From the NCBI RefSeq assembly GCF_000258765.1, contig NZ_AJLT01000027.1:1-47553 (forward strand): 47,553 nucleotides of DNA, read 5' to 3'. Below the pieces are notes generated by a model. That model searched no databases. It worked only from the letters and a program-made list of their open reading frames with translations, and was not told the origin of the DNA. A program made the position numbers and the translations under genes. Numbering within the stretch: position 1 is the first letter of the stretch; each line of letters begins with the position of its first letter. Shown in pieces: positions 38,260 to 45,527 of this stretch. The stretch is from Gillisia marina (GTDB lineage Bacteria; Bacteroidota; Bacteroidia; Flavobacteriales; Flavobacteriaceae).

Positions 38260-39665
38260 TATTTTTTAAATATAAACTGCATTCCGAATTGAATAGAGGC
38301 ACTTTGTGATTTTGCAAGATTCAAATATCCTGCTAAATTATCTGCTGCAAGATAAAAATTAAACTTCTTTATTTTTTTTGAAACCAATAAACCCACATTA
38401 TAATATGAAAAATCATCGACGGTATAAGAGATTTTCGCTCTAAAGGTGTTCGAAAATTTCCGATCGTAATAAGCAGTTAAAGCATAATTCATAGTTCGAG
38501 GCCTCTTAACACCAAAAAGATGAACTCCAATAAGATTATAATTTCTTCGCTTGTAAGTTCTCCTATAATCACAAATCTCAAACATTTCTTCAAAACCAAA
38601 TTCAATAGCGGCATTAAATTTTACAGGCCTCCAGGTTGTATAATTTTCGTTTAAGGTTTCATCTTTTAAATTTCTGTCTACTTCATCTTCAAAAAGATCC
38701 CAATATGGGATTGTATTATCTGTAGGCGCCACATCTGGAAATAAAGGCTCAATTCCATCTGTTTCATAATCTCCATAATACAAGTAATTCTCCACGTCGT
38801 GCTGCTGATACATAATCCCAATATCCAGTATAGAAGCAGTAATCCTAAAGTTATCTTCCAAATTATAAGTAGCCCCAATATCAGCACCAACACCAACATT
38901 ACCACCAAAAAAAGATCGTTTCAATAAATCTCTGGTAGATTCTTGTACTGTCCTTCCGGTGTTATTCAAAGAAGCATAGCCGGAAGTATTTACCCTAACG
39001 TCGATATTTTCTGCAAAATGCCTGTAAAAGTTAGGAGTGTTAGGATCATCTCGGGTTATAAATTTTCCTGAATTATTTGTACTGGCAACATTAAATATTC
39101 CGGAATACAGCTTACCGCGTGCTCCAATAGTCAATTTATTATTAATCTTTTTATTGATACCTAGATGATAAACCGTCATGATCTCTCCTGTAAAAGAAAC
39201 ATCAGAAAAATCGAAGGGCTCATTTAAATAAGCGTTATTTCCTTCGTTCACTAATAAGGCAGGATCTTTAGGAAAATAAGCAAACATGTCCATTTCTTGA
39301 TACACTCCTGCAGAAAGGTATTGCCCATTTTTTAATCTCCACCCAAAAGAAAGAACTTCTAATTGCTGATGGAGGGTAAAATAATCGTTTCTAGTAAGTC
39401 TTCTAATTGCCGAGCTAACCTTTCTATTTACATCCGGCTTAGACTCATCAAAAATATCAAATAAATTTACTCCTGAAGAACCCGCTGAAATATGGAATTT
39501 TGAGAATAAGGGCACGCCTATATGTCCATCGAAATTGACATTCGCCCCTGGATTGTTTAGCAAAGATTGCGGCAACCCTCTCACATTATATAACAACTGT
39601 TTATTTTGACCTTGGCAGAGAAAAATTCCTAGTATAATGGTAAGGCATGAAAGGTAGAATCTCAT
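38259..39665 (-). CDS. DUF5723-like outer-membrane beta-barrel protein
   Basis: The signal peptide ends in FLCQGQ. The mature protein starts with QLLYNVRGLPQSLLNNPGAN and continues with alternating strands, many aromatic residues and a C-terminal Phe region (SASIQFGMQFIFKK), as in Bacteroidota barrel proteins of the PorV/DUF5723 type. Length 468 fits. No function is established for the family. It lies in the middle of a three-gene set: a lipoprotein gene 3 nt upstream and a secreted protein gene overlapping downstream. The family name rests on recall, so I keep it tentative. Confidence 0.75.
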   Translation of the reverse strand: MRFYLSCLTIILGIFLCQGQNKQLLYNVRGLPQSLLNNPGANVNFDGHIGVPLFSKFHISAGSSGVNLFDIFDESKPDVNRKVSSAIRRLTRNDYFTLHQQLEVLSFGWRLKNGQYLSAGVYQEMDMFAYFPKDPALLVNEGNNAYLNEPFDFSDVSFTGEIMTVYHLGINKKINNKLTIGARGKLYSGIFNVASTNNSGKFITRDDPNTPNFYRHFAENIDVRVNTSGYASLNNTGRTVQESTRDLLKRSFFGGNVGVGADIGATYNLEDNFRITASILDIGIMYQQHDVENYLYYGDYETDGIEPLFPDVAPTDNTIPYWDLFEDEVDRNLKDETLNENYTTWRPVKFNAAIEFGFEEMFEICDYRRTYKRRNYNLIGVHLFGVKRPRTMNYALTAYYDRKFSNTFRAKISYTVDDFSYYNVGLLVSKKIKKFNFYLAADNLAGYLNLAKSQSASIQFGMQFIFKK

Positions 39666-39668
39666 CTG

Positions 39669-40220
39669 CTAAAATTCAAATGAAAAAAGTCCCTTTGATT
39701 CAAACTTCAATTCCCCATCGAATGGATTCTGATTAGGCAATACCTCGATCTCCACCACCATTTTAATAGATTTCTTGATAACATCTATTCGCTCGTTTTC
39801 AATAAATTCTATCCAATCGGTAATGGCAGGGTTATCTTTGTTTCCTTCAGCAATATCAAAGCTCACAGAGCGCTGTACCCTATCATTTTCAGAAAGAAAT
39901 GAGATTTTATTCCTAAAAGGTTGTGGAAAAGAGTTGGTATATTTAAAGCTGAACTCTACAGTTACCAGGTCATCCTGAATATAGCTGTCATCTAAAAATT
40001 CTAAGCGAACCGTATCTCGAATGATTGGTGTAAAAGCACCCGACTCTTGATCCTTGAAATCGACATTTGTTACATCAAAAACTAATAAGCTTACTTGAAG
40101 GTCTGGTGTTAACGCAATTTCTTCTGTTTGATCTAGATCTACCCCTTTTACACACGAATGCAATACCACGCTAAAAAGCAGCAGTAAAATGGGGGTTTTA
40201 AGGAGTTTTACAAAAGACAT
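39669..40220 (-). CDS. Lipoprotein of unknown function
   Basis: The lipoprotein signal peptide ends at Cys23 (VVLHSC). The 160-residue mature part is predicted mostly beta (LQVSLLVFDVTNVDFKD, DTVRLEFLDDSYI, VTVEFSFKYTNSFPQPF) and resembles a single beta-sandwich. I do not recognise the family. It is the first gene of the operon with the outer-membrane barrel. A possible -7 box TATCTTCG (40245-40252, minus strand) lies 24 nt before the ATG, without a clear -33 element. Confidence 0.7.
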   Translation of the reverse strand: MSFVKLLKTPILLLLFSVVLHSCVKGVDLDQTEEIALTPDLQVSLLVFDVTNVDFKDQESGAFTPIIRDTVRLEFLDDSYIQDDLVTVEFSFKYTNSFPQPFRNKISFLSENDRVQRSVSFDIAEGNKDNPAITDWIEFIENERIDVIKKSIKMVVEIEVLPNQNPFDGELKFESKGLFSFEF

Positions 40221-40266
40221 CAGGGGACTATTCTTTTAGTGAAACGAAGATATAAATTCTTTATTG

Positions 40267-40956
40267 CTATAAATACATTCGCAAGTCTTTTAACTTTTGA
40301 ACTTGAGGCACTTGCAAAGTTTCCAGCTTACCATAATAATCAAAATAAAGCGCATGTAATCCTGCATTTTTAGCACCTTCAATATCAGCTTCATAACTAT
40401 CCCCAATCATGATGGAATTTTCCGGAGCTGCATTAGATTTTTGAAGCGCTTTTTCAAAAATTTCTAAATGTGGCTTTTTCACGCCAGCTTCCTCAGAAGT
40501 TGTAATGGTGTCAAAATAGTCTGCGATTTGGGAATTTTGCATTTTATTATGCTGAATTTCCTCAAAACCATTTGTAATAATATGAAGCTTATATTTAGGT
40601 TTTAAATATTCCAAAATTTCAATTGTATCTTGAAGCAAGTGATTAAAATCTGGTAGAACACTAATATATCTGTTGGACAGATTATCTATAGCCTCATCTG
40701 AAATCTGAATTCCCAATGCATCAAAACTATCCCGAAGCCGTCCAATACGCAGCATCTCTTTGGAAACCAAGTTATTTCGGTACCGAGCCCAATAATTGAT
40801 ATTTATAGGAATATAGGTGTTTAAAAAATCCTGAATTTCAATCTCAATATTTTCTTCCTTAAAAATCACATCGAACGTTAATGATGAATTTTTATCAAAA
40901 TCCCATAAAGTGTGATCTAGATCGAAATAAACATGCTTTATATTATTAAATTTCAT
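40267..40956 (-). CDS. HAD-family phosphatase, YjjG-type nucleotidase
   Basis: HAD hydrolases remove phosphate through an aspartyl intermediate. Motif I is VYFDLDHTLWDF (nucleophile Asp12, acid/base Asp14), motif II IITNGFEE, motif III the Lys in AGVKKPHLEIF, and motif IV MIGDSYEADIEGAKNAG. The helical cap and the 229-residue length fit the YjjG subfamily, which hydrolyses non-canonical pyrimidine nucleotides. Its start overlaps the end of the deacetylase-like gene by 11 nt, so the two are co-transcribed. Confidence 0.88.
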   Translation of the reverse strand: MKFNNIKHVYFDLDHTLWDFDKNSSLTFDVIFKEENIEIEIQDFLNTYIPININYWARYRNNLVSKEMLRIGRLRDSFDALGIQISDEAIDNLSNRYISVLPDFNHLLQDTIEILEYLKPKYKLHIITNGFEEIQHNKMQNSQIADYFDTITTSEEAGVKKPHLEIFEKALQKSNAAPENSIMIGDSYEADIEGAKNAGLHALYFDYYGKLETLQVPQVQKLKDLRMYL

Positions 40957-42232
40957 GGATTTGCTTAAGTAATGAATAATGATAATGTGAATTAGCGTAT
41001 TCTGAAAAATCTCTATTTTTAAAGATTGTTAGCATATTTCCCTTCACACTTTTAAGATCTTTTCTAATTTTGAGCACTACTTCCTGTAGTTCTTTGGCAT
41101 CATAAATACGTGTTGCCTGAGAATGAAAAACATAAGGATGCACTTTTAATGGGGTTGTTATTTCTAAATTGATGTCGTAGAACAAAAAAGGAATACTCGT
41201 TCCTGCTCTAAAGCCAACAGTTTCAGGATAACCCATAGAATAATCATTAGGGATTTCTAGTTCATTTAAAAAACCATAGTGTTCGGGTAATAATAAATTA
41301 TATTTTGGATTTATCACATTTTGTAAAGGTCCGTGAATTATATTTTCGAAACGCTTTTTTTCAACTTTTAATACTTCAATATCAGAGATAGCGAAATATC
41401 CAAGTCGCAATCCCACTTTGGAATAATCTGCAACATATTTAATGATCTCCCGGTAATTGAGGCGGTTATGATTAATATTTCTGTCGTAAGCATTAAAATT
41501 GCTTAGCTGAAACATAAAATTCAAATTGATCTTATGTTTTTTCACCAATAATATTAGATCATCAAACACATTATAGGGATCTTTTTTGAGCCTTAGTTGA
41601 ACTTTCAATCTATCGGAAACCCTGGAAAATTTCAACTTCCCAAGATCTAAAAGAATGCCCGTAACACTTCTTAAAAAGCCTTTATTTTTGAAATTAAAAA
41701 CATGGCTTACAGAAATTACCGATGTTATTTTGTATTTCCTTTTTTTAAAGGATATTTCAGAAAATCTGGAAACCAATAATTTTTTGAATTTTTGGATCCA
41801 AATATCCACTACAGGAGAATCTAAGAATGCTTCTTTAAAGGCCAAACTTTCTAAGGCTGGAAACCTTCCAAATTCATCTTTTACGTGAGGTAGATATTCC
41901 TCGTATCTGGAAAGTAAATAAAAGGAAGCAGCAAAAATATCGAAAGGTAGATCACTGTTCTCCGAAACCGAAAAAAAGCACTTAGTTTCTTCCCAATCCA
42001 ATACTTTTATTTCTACATCGCTAAAACCTTGTTCTAAGAGTAGTTCTACGTTTTGGAAAAACAATTCATTTCCCAATCTCTTTTTCCCATAGGAGAATTT
42101 CATGCCTTCATAAGCAACAAACTCTTCTATTTTCGAAGTGAATTTAATATCTACCCCTAGCACGCGCGTACAAATATGCTTAAAAGAGTAGGTTATTCTT
42201 GGAGTTACTTTCGGTGTATAGATTAAAAGCAT
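40946..42232 (-). CDS. Polysaccharide-deacetylase-like protein lacking metal-binding residues
   Basis: The overall layout is that of the long Bacteroidota polysaccharide deacetylase family: N-terminal domain (1-160; FDIFAASFYLLSRYEEYLPH), then a NodB-like barrel with KNKGFLRSVTGILLDLGKL, KKDPYNVFDDLILLV, MGYPETVGFRAGTSIPFLFYD and VHPYVF. In active relatives the first motif reads T-D-I-D and a later one H-P-x-Y. Here these are SVISVSH (171-177) and VGLRLGYF (273-280), so both metal-ligand sites are lost. It may be an inactive, binding-only protein or use another chemistry. It lies 12 nt after radC and overlaps the HAD gene. No signal peptide is seen. Confidence 0.75.
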   Translation of the reverse strand: MLLIYTPKVTPRITYSFKHICTRVLGVDIKFTSKIEEFVAYEGMKFSYGKKRLGNELFFQNVELLLEQGFSDVEIKVLDWEETKCFFSVSENSDLPFDIFAASFYLLSRYEEYLPHVKDEFGRFPALESLAFKEAFLDSPVVDIWIQKFKKLLVSRFSEISFKKRKYKITSVISVSHVFNFKNKGFLRSVTGILLDLGKLKFSRVSDRLKVQLRLKKDPYNVFDDLILLVKKHKINLNFMFQLSNFNAYDRNINHNRLNYREIIKYVADYSKVGLRLGYFAISDIEVLKVEKKRFENIIHGPLQNVINPKYNLLLPEHYGFLNELEIPNDYSMGYPETVGFRAGTSIPFLFYDINLEITTPLKVHPYVFHSQATRIYDAKELQEVVLKIRKDLKSVKGNMLTIFKNRDFSEYANSHYHYSLLKQIHEI

Positions 42233-42244
42233 TGTAAAGTGGAG

Positions 42245-42943
42245 TTACATCAATCCTTCGTCGGCAAAGCTAAAATAGGACTTTTCAGTAACAATAAGGT
42301 GATCTAGAATTTTAATATCCATACTTTCCGCAGCCGTTTTTTAATTTTATGGTTAGTTGTTTATCTGACTCGCTAGGGTTTAAATTTCCAGAAGGGTGAT
42401 TGTGAGCAAGAATTAGTGAAACTGCGCCTAACTCTAAGGCTTTTCGCAATGTGATTCGAACATCCACTAGTGTGCCTGTAATACCACCTTTACTTATCTG
42501 AAATTTTTCGATGATTTTATTTGCATTATTTAAATACAAGATCCAAAACTCTTCGTGAGGCAAGTCCCCGAGAATAGGTTGTAACACTTCAAAAACAGAG
42601 TTACTGGAAGTAATCTTTATGTTTTCCAGGCTTCTTCAGATCGCCTTCTTCTTCCCAATTCCATTGCAGCAATAATAGAAATGGCTTTTGCTTCTCCAAT
42701 ACCTTTAAACTGCGTGAGTTGAGAAACTGATTGCTTTCCCAGTAAATTAAGGTTATTTAAGTTTTTAGAAAGGATTTTCTTTGCTAATTCTACAGCGCTT
42801 TCGTCCCTATTTCCAGATCCAATTAAAATTGCAATTAATTCTGCATCGGTTAAAGAAAGTTTTCCTTTCTGAAGTAATTTTTCCCGAGGCCTATCGTCTA
42901 CTGCCCATTCTTTTATTGTGAAAGGAATTTTAGTGCTACTCAT
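42245..42943 (-). CDS. radC: RadC/JAB-domain DNA repair protein, with two compensating indels in this sequence
   Basis: RadC proteins have a helix-hairpin-helix region (LTQFKGIGEAKAISIIAAME) and a JAMM/MPN domain with the metal motif LILAHNHPSGNLNPSESD. The biochemical role is unsettled despite the name. Two errors break the frame. Near 42628-42631 one C is missing, after which EEALENIKITSSNSVFEVLQ can be restored. At 42337-42342 a T run has six bases where five give KLKTAAESMDIKILDHLIV. The two cancel, giving 232 residues ending SYFSFADEGLM. It heads the set radC, deacetylase-like gene, HAD phosphatase. Confidence 0.9.
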
Positions 42944-43015
42944 ACTGTTCGTTTATATAAATATAAACAAATCAAGCATTTATGAACCTAACTCTATAAA
43001 ATCAGAAATGATAAA

Positions 43016-44374
43016 TTAATTGGAAACCCAGTTTTTGATTTCATTAAAATCTAATCCGCCATAATTCCCACTACTCATAAGCAATAATACTTTATTTGAG
43101 TAATCCATCTTTTGTAAATGAAGTTGAAATTCTTCGGAATTAGTGTAAACCGCCAATTCTGATTTTTCAAAAGCTTCATGTATTTGTGTTTCAGTAATTG
43201 GAGGCATTTTTTTTATTTGAAGGGCTTCAGGAGAGAAAAAAACTATGGCTTCATCGGCACTGTATAGACTTGATTTATACTGTTTTAAAAACTCAGGAGT
43301 CAGACTACTATAGGTATGCAACTCTAAACATGCCACTACTGTTTTATTCGGATATTGATCCTTTACTGCAGAAGTTGTGGCAGAAACCTTGGATGGGCTA
43401 TGGGCAAAATCTTTATAAACCAATGTACTATTAGTATCTACTATTTTCTCCAATCTTTTAGAGGCGCCTTTAAAAGTAGCTATTGCCTCATAAAAATCAT
43501 CCTCGTCTACACCCATATGCTGACAAATCCATTTTGCTCCAGCTAAATTATTAAGGTTGTGCGCTCCAAAAAGTTCTATAGGCAAATCGCCTTCGGGAGT
43601 ATTTAAAACTGTTACTCCATCCTCTATAGAATATTCCGGAGTATGATACCCATGTTTCCGAATTTCATTTGTTGTATTTTCAGCAATTCTAATAAGCTCT
43701 GGATCTTCTTCATTGTAAACTAGAATTCCACCACTCACTATAGAATCTACAAAAAACTCAAATTGCTCAACATAATTCTCGTAAGTAGGAAATACGTTGA
43801 TGTGATCCCAAGCCACGCCACTTAATAGCGCAATATTAGGTTTATAAAGATGAAATTTTGGTCTTCTATCTATTGGGGAAGATAGATATTCGTCGCCCTC
43901 TAAAAGAATAAAATCATTTTCTTTGGTTAAATGAACCATAGTCTCAAAACCTTCCAATTGAGCTCCAACCATAAAGTCAATTTCCTTTCCATTATAATGC
44001 AAAGCATGCAAAATCATAGAGGTTATCGTGGTTTTTCCGTGGGAACCCCCTATTACAACTCGTGTTTTATGTTTTGATTGTTCAAATAAAAACTCCGGAT
44101 AAGAATATATTTTAATGCCCAACTCACTAGCTCGAAGCAGTTCCGGGTTATCTTTTTTTGCATGCATTCCAAGAATTACAGCATCTAAATTATTTGTAAT
44201 TTTTTCAGGAAACCAACCGGTTTCATAGGGCAATAAACCTGCATTCTTAAGTTTGGATTTTGAAGGCTCAAAAATAGCATCATCACTACCTGTTATTTTA
44301 TATCCTTTTTGATGTAAGGCCAGCGCCAAATTGTGCATTGCGCTTCCGCCAATAGCAATAAAATGAAGATCCAT
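43016..44374 (-). CDS. mpl: UDP-N-acetylmuramate:L-alanyl-gamma-D-glutamyl-meso-diaminopimelate ligase
   Basis: Mpl joins the recycled tripeptide L-Ala-D-Glu-mDap to UDP-MurNAc in the cytoplasm, saving peptidoglycan. It has the three Mur-ligase domains: an N-terminal Rossmann part (MDLHFIAIGGSAMHNLALAL), an ATP-binding central domain with GGSHGKTT (109-116) and LSGVAWDHINVFPTYENY, and a C-terminal domain with LVYKDFAHSPSKVSATTSAV. Length 452 is right for Mpl. The family resembles MurC, but FAHSPSKV and the order of motifs favour Mpl. Confidence 0.92.
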   Translation of the reverse strand: MDLHFIAIGGSAMHNLALALHQKGYKITGSDDAIFEPSKSKLKNAGLLPYETGWFPEKITNNLDAVILGMHAKKDNPELLRASELGIKIYSYPEFLFEQSKHKTRVVIGGSHGKTTITSMILHALHYNGKEIDFMVGAQLEGFETMVHLTKENDFILLEGDEYLSSPIDRRPKFHLYKPNIALLSGVAWDHINVFPTYENYVEQFEFFVDSIVSGGILVYNEEDPELIRIAENTTNEIRKHGYHTPEYSIEDGVTVLNTPEGDLPIELFGAHNLNNLAGAKWICQHMGVDEDDFYEAIATFKGASKRLEKIVDTNSTLVYKDFAHSPSKVSATTSAVKDQYPNKTVVACLELHTYSSLTPEFLKQYKSSLYSADEAIVFFSPEALQIKKMPPITETQIHEAFEKSELAVYTNSEEFQLHLQKMDYSNKVLLLMSSGNYGGLDFNEIKNWVSN

Positions 44375-44390
44375 GAAATAAAATTTGAAG

Positions 44391-44398
44391 CAAATATA
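44391..44398 (-). promoter_or_regulatory. -7 box of the mpl promoter
   Basis: TATATTTG on the minus strand matches TAnnTTTG and stands 16 nt before the mpl ATG, giving a leader of about 10 nt. No exact TTTG is seen at the -33 distance. Confidence 0.5.
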
Positions 44399-44435
44399 AG
44401 TATTAAAGCCTACCTTAAAGAAGATAAAAATCTAT

Positions 44436-45317
44436 TTATAAATCTTGAATTCGATCCTTTTCATTCAACGCTTCTTTAAAATCAGCCTTAAGCGTTAGTG
44501 CTTTGTTGACATATTGCAAAGCTTCCCGTTTATTTTTTAGATTGGCCATAATCTGTGCCTTTCTCAGGTATACCCACTCCATGGAATAGATGTCCTTATA
44601 ACTGTAGTTTTTGGTATACTTATCCAGTAATTGTAATCCGTAAGCCGATTCCAGATCAAGCTCCGCAGCAACTTTCCCTAACTCATAGTTAAGAGAATTA
44701 GTAGCTGCGGCCTCACCGGTAGCCTTGTATTTTTTGAAAGCATATTTATAATAAACCATCGCATCTTCAAGGTCCTCATTCTCTTTTATGATGAAGCCTT
44801 TTGCCAAATATGCATTTACAGGGCTTAGATTTTTTAGTTGATTGGCATACATCAGTGCTTTTTCATCACTACCTCCTAAAAACCCAGGCAACTTGATATA
44901 TAATTCTACAAGGGCTCTCCTAGATTCAATTTGCGAGCGATCTTGTTCGGCAGCCAAGGCTAAGTACTTTTTGATATCCGGTATATAAACTACCGCTTGC
45001 AACCTTGAAACACTTAAAGCTTTCATTCCTAAAGCTCCGCCGTATTTTAGATTAAAGTCTGCCTTTCCCGGATTAGCAACCACCAACTTTTTATAATAAG
45101 ATATGGCAGTATCCCAGTTTTTTTCGAAACTTGCAATATCCCCTAATAGCTCTAGAATCTTAAGGCCTGTATTATTTTTATTAACTTGTTCGATCAGAAG
45201 GGACTTCGCTTCGTCTATTTTCCCTTCCTCTAAATAAGAAATGGCTTTGTCTGAGACTGACTGAGAGTAAATCACAGAAGTAAAAAACATAAGAGATAAA
45301 AAGAGAGTTTTTTTCAT
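44436..45317 (-). CDS. Secreted tetratricopeptide-repeat protein
   Basis: The signal peptide MKKTLFLSLMFFTSVIYSQ is followed by helical TPR units: SDKAISYLEEGKIDEAKSLL, LLGDIASFEKNWDTAISYYK KLVVANP, AKGFIIKENEDLEDAMVYYK and the last YLRKAQIMANLKNKREALQY. The repeats suggest a periplasmic scaffold for protein contacts. The partner is unknown. It is transcribed away from the adhesin-like gene, and the 210-nt region between them holds two inverted repeats. Confidence 0.85.
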   Translation of the reverse strand: MKKTLFLSLMFFTSVIYSQSVSDKAISYLEEGKIDEAKSLLIEQVNKNNTGLKILELLGDIASFEKNWDTAISYYKKLVVANPGKADFNLKYGGALGMKALSVSRLQAVVYIPDIKKYLALAAEQDRSQIESRRALVELYIKLPGFLGGSDEKALMYANQLKNLSPVNAYLAKGFIIKENEDLEDAMVYYKYAFKKYKATGEAAATNSLNYELGKVAAELDLESAYGLQLLDKYTKNYSYKDIYSMEWVYLRKAQIMANLKNKREALQYVNKALTLKADFKEALNEKDRIQDL

Positions 45318-45364
45318 AAAATCGAATGTAAGAAATTATTGTCAAACATGATCCTTAACACACA

Positions 45365-45385
45365 TTAATCTGAGTGTCAGATTAA
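45365..45385. promoter_or_regulatory. Inverted repeat TTAATCTGA-GTG-TCAGATTAA
   Basis: A perfect 9-bp stem with a 3-nt loop in the divergent region between the TPR gene and the adhesin-like gene. There is no T run, and it lies upstream of both genes, so an operator is more likely than a terminator. Confidence 0.5.
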
Positions 45386-45392
45386 CAAAACA

Positions 45393-45418
45393 TTAACATC
45401 ATTGTTTGTCGATGTTAA
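45393..45418. promoter_or_regulatory. Inverted repeat TTAACATC / GATGTTAA
   Basis: An 8-bp inverted pair with a 10-nt spacer, 7 nt from the previous repeat. TTAACA or TTAATC units recur several times in this 210-nt region, which suggests a set of binding sites for one regulator. Confidence 0.45.
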
Positions 45419-45527
45419 ATTAATGCCTAAAAAGAACAGTATTGTAGAAAAATATTACAATATTTGTGTCGCCTTTAATGGTCATTTATTAACTAAAATA
45501 TTTAATGTTAAACTTAACACCTAGCCT

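Noticed and set aside
45365..45385. Inverted repeat as a terminator
   Set aside because: It lies upstream of both divergent genes and has no T run, so there is no transcript for it to end.
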